Assembly: GCA_020024455.1 (NCBI GenBank) | Contig: JAHHTU010000022.1 | Location: 1 to 41,423, forward strand | Origin: Anaerotignum sp. | Lineage (GTDB): Bacteria; Bacillota; Clostridia; Lachnospirales; Anaerotignaceae | Direction: 5' to 3' | Length of the DNA: 41,423 nucleotides | In this document: in pieces, positions 7,925 through 15,520 of the stretch | How the letters are laid out: every line of letters begins with the position of its first letter | Position numbering within the stretch: the stretch's first letter is position 1 | Program-made: the position numbers and the translations under genes | Notes under the pieces: generated by a model | What the model was told of the DNA's origin: nothing | Seen by the model: only the letters and a program-made list of their open reading frames with translations | Databases searched by the model: none

Positions 7925-7953
7925 AAAAAACAGTCGAAAATTGACTGTTTTTT
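7925..7953 (+). terminator. Terminator of the activator operon
   Basis: AAAAAACAGTC (7925-7935) and GACTGTTTTTT (7943-7953) form a perfect 11-bp stem with a 7-base loop. It sits between the activator sites and the -24 element, only 2 bases before TTGG, and so shields the sigma-54 promoter from read-through. Confidence 0.8.
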
Positions 7954-7955
7954 AT

Positions 7956-7972
7956 TTGGCATGGTTTTTGCT
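7956..7972 (+). promoter_or_regulatory. Sigma-54 (-24/-12) promoter for the cysteine desulfidase gene
   Basis: TTGGCATGGTTTTTGCT matches the sigma-54 consensus TTGGCACG-N4-TTGCT almost fully. The GG (7958-7959) and GC (7970-7971) are separated by the required 10 bases. Transcription should begin near 7983, about 40 bases before the ATG at 8023. Confidence 0.9.
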
Positions 7973-8022
7973 ATATATAATGGCAAAAGAGAAAATCATA
8001 TGACATGGAGGAGGAATTTTTT

Positions 8023-9309
8023 ATGATGATGGATATAAAAAAAGCAATAGAAGCAGTAAAAAGCGAAATGCAACCAAGCATGGGCTGTACAGAACCGGTG
8101 GCAATCGGTTTGGCAGTTTCCAGAGCTTGTGCATTGTTGCAAAATCCTGCAACACATTTGGATATGGTCATCAGCTCCAATATTTTCAAAAATGCATATA
8201 GTGTGCAAATTCCAAATGCAGGTACAAACGGGATTGAACTTTCCTGTGCATTGGGTTGTGTATTGAGCAAACCAAACAACACCATGGAAATTTTTGCAGA
8301 AATACAACCCACTGATTTGGAAAAAGCAAAACAGATGGTCGCAGATGGTTTTGTGACTGTAAAAGTATTGCAAAGCAGTCAATTTTATATCGAATGTGTG
8401 GCAACCAATGACACAGAACGTACACACACCATCACAGAAGATGCACATGACAACATGGTATACGCAGAAAAAAATGGTGAAGTTGTGCTGGATAAACGCA
8501 CAAAAGGCGAAACACAGACAGAAGAAAAACCGGATTTCGACATCACACAATATACATTTGCAGATTTCTTGCAAGCGGCAGAAACCGTAGACACAAAAGA
8601 TTTGATGTTCATCAAAGAAGGCGTGGAAATGAACTTGGAAATTGCAAAATTGGGCTTGCAGAAAAAATATGCAATCGGTATTGGCCCTGCAATGCAAAAA
8701 ATGGTACAAGACGGCACATTGTCAAACGATATGGTCACAGATGTGAAATTGACAACAGCAGCCGCTTGCGATTTCCGTATGAGTGGCGGCAATGGCTCTG
8801 TGATGACATATTTGGGCAGTGGAAACCAAGGTATTGAAACCATGATACCCACCGCAGTGGCGGCAAAACATTTGCAAGTATCCGAAGAAAAAATGTTGCG
8901 TGCAGAATTTTTGGGAATGTTGATTATCATGTATATGAAAAAACACGTGGGCAGACTTTCTCCGATTTGTGGTGCAACATTGGCAGGTTCCGGTTCTGCG
9001 GCAGGTATGGTGTATATGATGGGCGGCAATTTGGAACAAATCTGCGGTGCTGTACAAAATATGATGGGTGGTGTTGCAGGTATTTTCTGCGATGGTGCAA
9101 AAGGCGGCTGTGCATTGAAGTTGTCTATTTGTGCAGGTGAAGCAGTATATGCGGCGTTGTATGCCATGGATAACAGCATCATTGAAGAAACAGACGGTAT
9201 CATCAGCAAATCTGTGGAAGAAACCACAAAGAATTTGACAAAACTTTCTTTTGAAGGTCTGGCAGATGTGGATATGAAAGTCATTGAAATCATGCAGACA
9301 AAAAAATAA
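8023..9309 (+). CDS. cdsB: L-cysteine desulfidase (UPF0597/CdsB-CyuA family)
   Basis: A 428-residue member of the serine-dehydratase-alpha-like UPF0597 family. These enzymes use a [4Fe-4S] cluster, not PLP, to break L-cysteine into pyruvate, ammonia and sulfide in the cytoplasm. Four cysteines match the conserved set in position and spacing: C22 (MGCTEP), C316 (SPICGAT), C356 and C363 (FCDGAKGGCALK). Start: GGAGGAGG (8007-8014) lies 8 bases before ATG 8023; the next codon is also ATG. The ATG at 8005 precedes the ribosome site and is not used. Control by sigma-54 and the adjacent activator is indicated by the promoter region. The family also contains enzymes tested on other substrates such as serine, so cysteine is the likely but not proven substrate. 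A terminator follows. Confidence 0.85.
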   Translation: MMMDIKKAIEAVKSEMQPSMGCTEPVAIGLAVSRACALLQNPATHLDMVISSNIFKNAYSVQIPNAGTNGIELSCALGCVLSKPNNTMEIFAEIQPTDLEKAKQMVADGFVTVKVLQSSQFYIECVATNDTERTHTITEDAHDNMVYAEKNGEVVLDKRTKGETQTEEKPDFDITQYTFADFLQAAETVDTKDLMFIKEGVEMNLEIAKLGLQKKYAIGIGPAMQKMVQDGTLSNDMVTDVKLTTAAACDFRMSGGNGSVMTYLGSGNQGIETMIPTAVAAKHLQVSEEKMLRAEFLGMLIIMYMKKHVGRLSPICGATLAGSGSAAGMVYMMGGNLEQICGAVQNMMGGVAGIFCDGAKGGCALKLSICAGEAVYAALYAMDNSIIEETDGIISKSVEETTKNLTKLSFEGLADVDMKVIEIMQTKK

Positions 9310-9320
9310 GAAAAGCAAAT

Positions 9321-9355
9321 AAAAAGTATCCTGTATGATTCAGGATACTTTTTTG
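9321..9355. terminator. Bidirectional terminator between cdsB and malic enzyme
   Basis: AAAAAGTATCCTG (9321-9333) / CAGGATACTTTTT (9341-9353), 7-base loop, T-runs on both strands. It serves the two convergent genes. Confidence 0.9.
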
Positions 9356-9358
9356 TTT

Positions 9359-10528
9359 TTATACTCTGGCAATGCCTTCTTCTCTGGCAACGTCGGCAAC
9401 CGCTTTTGCTACTGCATCGGCAACGGTTTTGTCCAATGCAGAGGGAATGATGTTTTCTGCGTGCAATTCCTGTTCGGGAATGATGGACGCAATGGCATAT
9501 GCCGCACGTTGTTTCATGCTTTCTGTGATTTCTTTGGCACGTACAGACAATGCACCTTTGAATACACCAGGGAATACCAGTACATTGTTGATTTGGTTGG
9601 GGTAATCGGAACGACCGGTTCCAACAACTGCTGCACCGCCTGCTTTTGCTTCTTCTGGTAATATTTCGGGCAAAGGATTTGCCATGGCAAACACAATGCC
9701 GTTGTGCATGGTGGATACCATCTCTTTTGTGACCATATTGGGACGGGATACTCCGACAAAAGCATCTGCCCCTTGCAAAGCATCTGCCAATGTCCCTTTT
9801 TGTTTTTCCAAATTGCTGATATGTGAAATTTCTTCCTGTCCGGCATTCAAATTGGCGTCACCTTCACAAATGATACCATGAATGTCGCATAATATCACAT
9901 TGCCAAATCCCATACCAATGAGCAATTTTCCGATGGCAATGCCGGCTGCACCTGCACCATTGATGACAATTTTCATTTTGCCCATTTCTTTGCCTGTGAC
10001 TTTCATGGCGTTGAGCATTGCCGCCGCAACCACAATGGCAGTGCCATGTTGGTCATCATGGAATACGGGAATATCGCAAATTTCTTTTAATTTCTTTTCA
10101 ATTTCAAAACAGCGGGGTGCAGAAATATCTTCCAAATTGATACCGCCAAAGCTTTTGGAAATCAAAGCGATGGTTTGGACGATGGTATCCACGTCTTTGG
10201 AGTCGATACAAAGCGGAAATGCATCAACATCACCAAATTCTTTGAATAATACACATTTTCCCTCCATCACAGGCATACCTGCCGCAGGGCCGATATCACC
10301 AAGCCCCAATACCGCTGTACCATCTGTCACAACCGCAACCAAATTGGAGCGGCGTGTCAGACGAAAAGAGGCTTCTTCGTCTTTGGCAATCACACGGCAA
10401 GGTTCTGCAACACCCGGTGTGTACAGCAAAGACAAATCTTCTCTGGTGGTGACTTTTTTTCTGGAAACAACTTCAATTTTTCCCTGCATTTGTTCATGCA
10501 GTTGTAAGGCTTTTTCTTCTAATGACAT
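9359..10528 (-). CDS. NAD(P)-dependent malic enzyme
   Basis: A 389-residue short-form malic enzyme that oxidatively decarboxylates malate to pyruvate and CO2. The N-terminal malic domain shows YTPGVAEPC and the metal/substrate residues in FHDDQHGTA; the C-terminal NAD domain shows INGAGAAG and MANPLPEI. Start ATG 10528 has AAGGAG 9 bases upstream; an earlier ATG in frame (10546) would overlap the fumarase stop and lacks a better site. It begins 14 bases after fumC, so the pair forms an operon that turns fumarate into malate and then pyruvate. NAD versus NADP preference is not decided. Confidence 0.92.
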   Translation of the reverse strand: MSLEEKALQLHEQMQGKIEVVSRKKVTTREDLSLLYTPGVAEPCRVIAKDEEASFRLTRRSNLVAVVTDGTAVLGLGDIGPAAGMPVMEGKCVLFKEFGDVDAFPLCIDSKDVDTIVQTIALISKSFGGINLEDISAPRCFEIEKKLKEICDIPVFHDDQHGTAIVVAAAMLNAMKVTGKEMGKMKIVINGAGAAGIAIGKLLIGMGFGNVILCDIHGIICEGDANLNAGQEEISHISNLEKQKGTLADALQGADAFVGVSRPNMVTKEMVSTMHNGIVFAMANPLPEILPEEAKAGGAAVVGTGRSDYPNQINNVLVFPGVFKGALSVRAKEITESMKQRAAYAIASIIPEQELHAENIIPSALDKTVADAVAKAVADVAREEGIARV

Positions 10529-10542
10529 AAGATTTCTCCTTT

Positions 10543-11907
10543 TCAAACCATTTCTTCGGGGTGGAATACGGCATCAAATCGCTCTGCGGTCAAAAATCCA
10601 AGTGCAACGCAGGCTTCTTTGAGTGAAATATTTTCCTGATGTGCTTTTTTTGCGGTTTTTGCGGCATTTTCATAACCGATATAGGGATTTAATGCAGTCA
10701 CCAACATCAAAGAACGATGTAAATTTTCGTCCATTTTTTGTTTGTTGGCGACAATACCGGATACACAATGGACACGGAATGATTCCAAACCATCAGCCAA
10801 CAGGCGTACAGACTGCAAGTAGTTATAAATGCAAACAGGCATATAGACATTCAATTCAAAATTGCCTTGTGAGGCACAAATGCCGATGGCAGTGTCATTT
10901 GCCATGACCTGTACCGCAACCATGGTGATTGCCTCGCATTGTGTGGGGTTGACTTTGCCGGGCATGATGGAGCTGCCAGGTTCGTTTTCCGGAATCAAGA
11001 TTTCTCCCAAACCACAACGGGGGCCACTTGCCAACCAACGAATATCATTTGCGATTTTCATGAGGTTTGCGGCAAGTGCTTTCAAAGCACCATGTAAAAA
11101 TACCAATTCATCTTTGGCAGTCAAAGAATGGAATTTGTTTTCGGCAGTGACAAATGTTTCGTTTGTCAATTCGGAAACGGCGGTTGCGGTTGCTTCGCCA
11201 AATGCTTTGGGGGCATTTAATCCGGTGCCAACCGCTGTGCCGCCTAATGCCAATTCGGAAACTTCCTGCAAAGCCAGCTCTATCATACGTTTGCTTTTTT
11301 GCAACATAGATTTCCAACCGCTGATTTCCTGCCCAAATGTGATGGGGGTGGCATCTTGTAAGTGTGTGCGTCCTGTTTTCAATACGTCTTTGTTTTCTTC
11401 CTCCAAACGTTGCAATTCCTGCTCCATACGAACGATAGCGGGTAAGAGTGCGTGTTTGGTTTCCAATACTGCGGCAATATGCATGGCAGTGGGGAATGTG
11501 TCGTTTGAGCTTTGGGACATATTGACATGGTCATTGGGGTGCAACAGCTTTTCGCCTGCAAGTTCGTTGCCTCTGTTTGCAATGACTTCATTCATATTCA
11601 TGTTGGATTGCGTACCGCTGCCGGTTTGCCATACCACCAATGGAAACTGGTCGTCCCATTTGCCTGCTAAAATTTCATCGCAGACTTGTCCAATCAAAGC
11701 ACAGCGTTTTTCGTCTAACTTGCCTAAACGAAAATTGGCAATGGCTGCAGCTTTTTTCAATATGGCAAATGCATAAATGATGGCAATGGGCATTTTTTCT
11801 GTACCAATTTTGAAGTTTTCAAAACTGCGTTGTGTCTGTGCCCCCCAGTATACATCAATGGGGACGTTGATTTCGCCCATGGAATCATGTTCTACACGAT
11901 ATTTCAT
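10543..11907 (-). CDS. fumC: Class II fumarate hydratase
   Basis: A 454-residue, oxygen-stable, iron-free fumarase catalysing fumarate + water = malate. The superfamily signature GSSIMPGKVNP is intact, as are the active-site segments SGTQSNMNMNEV, QSSNDTFPTAMH and GRTHLQDATP. Length is normal. Start ATG 11907 follows AGAGGG (11913-11918); an in-frame ATG at 11940 lies in the -10 region and is not likely. Co-transcribed with the malic enzyme 14 bases downstream. An anaerobe with this pair can feed fumarate, for example from aspartate or arginine breakdown, into pyruvate. Confidence 0.95.
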   Translation of the reverse strand: MKYRVEHDSMGEINVPIDVYWGAQTQRSFENFKIGTEKMPIAIIYAFAILKKAAAIANFRLGKLDEKRCALIGQVCDEILAGKWDDQFPLVVWQTGSGTQSNMNMNEVIANRGNELAGEKLLHPNDHVNMSQSSNDTFPTAMHIAAVLETKHALLPAIVRMEQELQRLEEENKDVLKTGRTHLQDATPITFGQEISGWKSMLQKSKRMIELALQEVSELALGGTAVGTGLNAPKAFGEATATAVSELTNETFVTAENKFHSLTAKDELVFLHGALKALAANLMKIANDIRWLASGPRCGLGEILIPENEPGSSIMPGKVNPTQCEAITMVAVQVMANDTAIGICASQGNFELNVYMPVCIYNYLQSVRLLADGLESFRVHCVSGIVANKQKMDENLHRSLMLVTALNPYIGYENAAKTAKKAHQENISLKEACVALGFLTAERFDAVFHPEEMV

Positions 11908-11940
11908 AAAATCCCTCTTTTCTGTTTGAATATATGCCAT

Positions 11941-11949
11941 ATTATAACA
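11941..11949 (-). promoter_or_regulatory. Extended -10 promoter for fumC
   Basis: Minus strand TGTTATAAT (11949-11941) is a TGN-extended -10 element. No good -35 hexamer stands at 17 bases, which is allowed for extended -10 promoters. Confidence 0.5.
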
Positions 11950-11982
11950 AATTATTTTTCAAAAGAATAGTGTATTGTTGTA

Positions 11983-12011
11983 TTGCGTCACGTTTGAAAA
12001 CGTGCTATAAC
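11983..12011 (+). promoter_or_regulatory. Promoter with palindromic operator in the spacer (thiamine-binding protein operon)
   Basis: TTGCGT (11983-11988), 17-base spacer, TATAAC (12006-12011). The spacer is almost entirely CACGTTTGAAAACGTG (11989-12004), a perfect palindrome with 7-bp arms and a 2-base centre. A protein bound there would block RNA polymerase. The regulator is not identified. Confidence 0.7.
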
Positions 12012-12051
12012 ATATTTATACGATATTTTACATATGAAGGAGGAAATTTTT

Positions 12052-12348
12052 ATGTATACAACAAGTATTGCAGTGCAGGTATTGCCAGATGTCACAGATA
12101 CACAAAAAGTGATTTCTATTGTGGATAAAGTGATTGCTTATATCGCAAGCACAGGGTATCATTATGTGGTTGGGCCTTTTGAAACAACCATCGAAGGGGA
12201 TTTGGAAGGTTTGATGGAAATTGCAAAACGCTGTCAGGAAATTCCCATCGAAGAAGGAGCACCTTCCACCAAAACATATATCAAAGTATTCCACAATCCA
12301 ACAGGTGTGTTGACCATCAATGAAAAAATAGACAAATTTCAGAAATAA
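12052..12348 (+). CDS. Thiamine-binding protein (MTH1187/YqgV family, DUF77)
   Basis: A 98-residue cytosolic protein of the DUF77/thiamine-binding family (beta-alpha-beta-beta fold). It begins with the family strand IAVQVLPD and carries the conserved GPFETTIEGD in the middle. Members bind thiamine or related pyrimidines, with unclear physiological role. Start ATG 12052 is preceded by AAGGAGGA. It is followed after 13 bases by a HAD phosphatase, likely co-transcribed from the promoter at 11983-12011. A thiamine or pyrimidine salvage link for the pair is inference from pairing only. Confidence 0.82.
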   Translation: MYTTSIAVQVLPDVTDTQKVISIVDKVIAYIASTGYHYVVGPFETTIEGDLEGLMEIAKRCQEIPIEEGAPSTKTYIKVFHNPTGVLTINEKIDKFQK

Positions 12349-12361
12349 GGAAAAGAAGTAT

Positions 12362-12997
12362 ATGCAAAAACATATTATATTTGATTTAGATGGGACATTG
12401 ATTGATTCCATGCCTGTGTGGAGAAGTACAGGCAAAACATACTTAGAAAACCACCAGTTGCCTGTGCCTGAAAATTTGATGTCTATATTAAAAAAACAGA
12501 CATTGCCACAAACGGCAGAATTTTTCAGAACAGAACTGGGTGCAACACAAAGTGTCAAAGAAATTTGCGACGAAGTGATTTCTTATGTTTCCGAACAATA
12601 TGCACACCATATTCCTTTGAAAGAACACGTGAAAGCATATCTGGAAAAAGAAAAACAAAACGGCACCAAAATGTGCATATTGACTGCATCAGAGGCAGGA
12701 TATATCCATTTGGCTTTGGAACGATTGAATATTTTGCAGTATTTTGATTTTGTGGCAACTTGTACCGAAATGGGTTGTGGCAAAGATAAGCCAGAAGTGT
12801 TCCGCATGACAATGGAAAAATTGGGCGGCAGTATCGAAAATACCGTTGTGTTTGAGGACGCATATTATGCCATGAAAAGTGCAAAAGCATTGGGGTTGCA
12901 GGTCTATGCCATTGCAGATGCAAGTGCCATGCGGGAAACGGATAAAATCAAAGAAATTGCAGATTTTTATATTCATGATTATCAGGAATTGCTGTAA
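12362..12997 (+). CDS. HAD-superfamily hydrolase, subfamily IA (beta-phosphoglucomutase-like)
   Basis: A 211-residue HAD phosphatase. The nucleophile motif DLDGT is at residues 8-12, motif II Thr in ILTASE, motif III Lys in CGKDKPEVF, and the acidic motif IV in VVFEDA. A helical cap lies between motifs I and II, as in the GPH/beta-PGM branch. These enzymes dephosphorylate small metabolites; the substrate is not readable. It follows the thiamine-binding protein by 13 bases and ends at a strong terminator, making a two-gene operon. The ribosome site (GGAAAAG) is weaker than for its neighbours. Confidence 0.87.
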   Translation: MQKHIIFDLDGTLIDSMPVWRSTGKTYLENHQLPVPENLMSILKKQTLPQTAEFFRTELGATQSVKEICDEVISYVSEQYAHHIPLKEHVKAYLEKEKQNGTKMCILTASEAGYIHLALERLNILQYFDFVATCTEMGCGKDKPEVFRMTMEKLGGSIENTVVFEDAYYAMKSAKALGLQVYAIADASAMRETDKIKEIADFYIHDYQELL

Positions 12998-13002
12998 AAA
13001 AG

Positions 13003-13035
13003 AAAACCAAGGGCAGAAATGCTCTTGGTTTTTTT
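13003..13035 (+). terminator. Terminator after the HAD phosphatase
   Basis: AAAACCAAGGGCA (13003-13015), GAAA tetraloop, TGCTCTTGGTTTT and further T's. GAAA loop and one G-U pair. Confidence 0.88.
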
Positions 13036-13188
13036 GATATGTTTTTGTGGCTGTTGTATGATGGTATGTATTTGGAAATATATGTATGAAAAAGATTGCA
13101 AAAGAAATAGTGTCATGATAGACTATAAACAAATATCGACATATACAGGTAAGCACAAAAGCGTTCTGACAGAAATGAGGGATATGCG

Positions 13189-13515
13189 ATGCATGAGAAT
13201 AAAATCAAGCACTTTATGGAACAGAGTACTTTTTTTAAGATATTTATGCAATATATCACGCTTGTGATAGATACTGTATTGACATATGGTCTGATGACGG
13301 ATTCCCACCTCAATATATGGTTTTTGCTGATTTTTATATTTGATGTGATTTGTAGTGTGTTGTATCTGTATATGTATGTGGCAGATGTGGATATTCGCTT
13401 CTATCCAAGTGAGGATTGGGACGAATACAAAAAGAAAATACGCAGAAATGGATTGTTAAGTGGTTTTGTGGCGATAGCCTTTTTTGTGAAAACATTGATA
13501 GAATTGAGAGGATAA
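13189..13515 (+). CDS. Small hypothetical membrane protein
   Basis: A 108-residue protein with three probable membrane segments at about 14-35, 43-65 and 88-105, separated by a charged loop (DWDEYKKKIRRNG). No family recognised. Start ATG 13189 follows AGGGA 6 bases upstream. It stands alone between two terminators. The 150 bases before it (13036-13188) contain no clear promoter. Confidence 0.6.
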   Translation: MHENKIKHFMEQSTFFKIFMQYITLVIDTVLTYGLMTDSHLNIWFLLIFIFDVICSVLYLYMYVADVDIRFYPSEDWDEYKKKIRRNGLLSGFVAIAFFVKTLIELRG

Positions 13516-13522
13516 TCAAAAC

Positions 13523-13555
13523 GGCAGTGAGAGAAAAAATCTCACTGCCTTTTTT
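13523..13555 (+). terminator. Terminator between the small membrane protein and convergent HAD gene
   Basis: GGCAGTGAGA (13523-13532) / TCTCACTGCC (13540-13549), loop of 7, then TTTTTT. Confidence 0.9.
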
Positions 13556-13570
13556 ATGTAATGCGATGGA

Positions 13571-14362
13571 TTATTTTTTTTCGGTTGTTTTGGGGGGGAT
13601 ATCACCCACGCCGTTTAAGATTAAACGGGGACGATAAGGGAATGTTTGCACCGTTGCCATATCAGAAACACCGGAGAGTACCAAAACCGTATCCAAACCA
13701 CTTTCGATACCGGAAACAATATCGGTATCCATGCGGTCACCAATCATGACAGCCTCTTTGGAATGTACACCCAACATATCCAATCCGGTACGCATCATCA
13801 AAGGATTTGGTTTGCCGATAAAATAAGCGGATTTTCCGGTTACCATTTCAATGGGTTTGACAAATGCACGGCAGGCAGGAATGATACCTGTTTCGCTTGG
13901 CCCTGTCAAATCGTAGTTTGTGCCAATCAATCTTGCACCATTTTGCACATGATGTACGGCACGACGAATATTGTCGTAATTATAGCTGGGAGATTCTCCG
14001 ATGACCACATAATCAGGGTCGGTATCATCTAACATCAAACCTTTTTCATACAATGCATTGTATAACCCTGGTTCTCCAATGACGAATACACGTGCATTGG
14101 GTGTTTGGGTGGCAATGAAATTTGCAGTTGCCAATGCACTGGTATAAAAATGGCTTTTGTCCACCTTTAAGCCCATATGAGAAAGTTTTTCTTGCAATTC
14201 TTGCGGAGTTTTTCCGCTGTTGTTTGTCAAAAATAAAAATTTCTTATTTTCTTTATATAACCAAGCAATAAATTCTTTGACACCGGGCAGAATTTGATTG
14301 CCATGATAAATCACGCCGTCCATATCACAGATAAAGCCTTTTTTATTTCTTAAAATATCCAA
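13571..14362 (-). CDS. HAD-IIA family phosphatase (NagD/AraL-like)
   Basis: A 263-residue phosphatase. Motif I CDMDGVIYHG, motif II FLTNNSG, motif III in GKPNPLMM and motif IV GDRMDTDI are the HAD-IIA set, with the C2B cap between motifs II and III. These act on nucleotides or sugar phosphates in the cytoplasm, often as metabolite repair enzymes. Start is taken as TTG 14362, because AAGAGGAG ends 8 bases before it; the GTG 12 bases upstream overlaps that site and is not likely. Convergent with the small membrane protein; single-gene unit. Confidence 0.85.
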   Translation of the reverse strand: MDILRNKKGFICDMDGVIYHGNQILPGVKEFIAWLYKENKKFLFLTNNSGKTPQELQEKLSHMGLKVDKSHFYTSALATANFIATQTPNARVFVIGEPGLYNALYEKGLMLDDTDPDYVVIGESPSYNYDNIRRAVHHVQNGARLIGTNYDLTGPSETGIIPACRAFVKPIEMVTGKSAYFIGKPNPLMMRTGLDMLGVHSKEAVMIGDRMDTDIVSGIESGLDTVLVLSGVSDMATVQTFPYRPRLILNGVGDIPPKTTEKK

Positions 14363-14496
14363 TAAAATCACTCCTCTTATATTCTTTTTTTTATTATAAA
14401 CCATTTTTGTTTTTTTGGAACGATATTTCTGTAAAATTTATATAAATTTTTGATAAAATACCAGATGTATACATAAAGAGCAATGAGGAGAATGTC

Positions 14497-14524
14497 TTGC
14501 AATTATGTTAAAAAATGGTATACT
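14497..14524 (+). promoter_or_regulatory. Promoter of the first immunity-like operon
   Basis: TTGCAA (14497-14502), 16-base spacer, TATACT (14519-14524). It lies 70 bases before the first gene (14595), and no other good promoter was noticed in the next six genes. Confidence 0.6.
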
Positions 14525-14594
14525 AAATAGTAGATAGCAAATGTATGTTCCCTTACTGTAAAATTCGTTTTGAAAAAAGAAAGGCGGAGTTTTG

Positions 14595-15506
14595 ATGCAT
14601 GGTGTATATCGAAGAGAAAGAATAGAAGGTACGGTTGCAAATGGTATCATTAAAAACGGTTCGTATTTTTTTAGTGTATTTGGTGTGTATGCCGATGGCG
14701 TGATTAACTGCTGGCACAAAAAAGATTTATGGCAATTTGAAAAAGAATTGGAAAGAGGCTGGGTGGTGACATCTGTACCTGTGGGAGAAAGTTTGAGTAT
14801 TTTTCAGCTGGGTGATTTTGTGGTACAAGATGCCGTTTGGCAGTACGATACAAAAAGCTATTATCAACACATCAAAAATGTTGTCAAATCCATCAATCCC
14901 GAAATGGAAAATTTATATCGTACCACACAACGGGAAATCGAAAAATGGGAAAAGTACCGTGTATTTTTTATGGCAGATTTCACACCGTTTTATGTCAAAC
15001 AATCATTTGGGTATGATACGATTGACGGCGACCATTGTCATATTTTTTGTCGCAAAGATGGGAAACTGTATTTGACCATGTTGTCGGTGTATGCAGACGG
15101 AATGTTCCGAATCGGAGTGGAAGAACAATTTTACACTTGGGAAGAAATCGAAAAAATGTTTGATGAAAAAATACTTTGTGTCAAACCAAACGAAAACGAA
15201 TGGGTACATATTCCGGATTTGGGACAGGTATTGTTTTCGAAAGCCATATCTTCTGTATCTGTCAAAGCAAAAAAAGCAAGTATTGTCGAAATGCGAAAAA
15301 AAGTTATGCAAGAGCCAACGGCACACGACATATGCATAGAGGCATATCATGCATACTTGGAATATCCTTGTGCGGAAACAAAACAAGAACTCAAAACGGC
15401 GTATGAAGCAGTACCCGAAATAGAGCGTTGTTATTTGGGGGATATGGATAGCAGAGATGGTGATTATATCCGTATTTTATACACAGACGAAAAAAGAATG
15501 GTATGA
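14595..15506 (+). CDS. Immunity-type hypothetical protein with duplicated VYADG domain (DUF7638-like)
   Basis: A 303-residue soluble protein, first gene of a six-gene operon of immunity-like proteins. It seems to hold two copies of one domain. Copy one has SVFGVYADGVINCW (27-40) followed by FEKELERGWVV and a hydrophobic end; copy two has TMLSVYADGMFRI (161-173) followed by TWEEIEKMFDEKIL. I recall a family near DUF7638 with this pattern but cannot confirm it. The remaining C-terminal part (about 220-303) is charged and helical. Start ATG 14595 follows GGCGGAG; the TTG just before it is less likely. No signal peptide or membrane segment. Its stop overlaps an ATG of the next frame, suggesting tight coupling to the next gene. 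Confidence 0.7.
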   Translation: MHGVYRRERIEGTVANGIIKNGSYFFSVFGVYADGVINCWHKKDLWQFEKELERGWVVTSVPVGESLSIFQLGDFVVQDAVWQYDTKSYYQHIKNVVKSINPEMENLYRTTQREIEKWEKYRVFFMADFTPFYVKQSFGYDTIDGDHCHIFCRKDGKLYLTMLSVYADGMFRIGVEEQFYTWEEIEKMFDEKILCVKPNENEWVHIPDLGQVLFSKAISSVSVKAKKASIVEMRKKVMQEPTAHDICIEAYHAYLEYPCAETKQELKTAYEAVPEIERCYLGDMDSRDGDYIRILYTDEKRMV

Positions 15507-15520
15507 GAAAGGTGAAACAT

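Noticed and set aside
8385..9293. 302-codon minus-strand open frame opposite the cysteine desulfidase gene
   Set aside because: It mirrors a gene with clear motifs on the plus strand, has no ribosome site, and its product is a low-information Ser/Pro/Ala-rich sequence; an antisense shadow.
10862..11776. 304-codon plus-strand open frame opposite fumC
   Set aside because: FumC motifs on the minus strand are complete; this frame has no ribosome site or recognisable domain.
13019..13267. 82-codon plus frame with Cys-rich hydrophobic start (MLLVFLICFCGCC)
   Set aside because: Begins inside a terminator hairpin, has no ribosome site and runs into the next gene in another frame.
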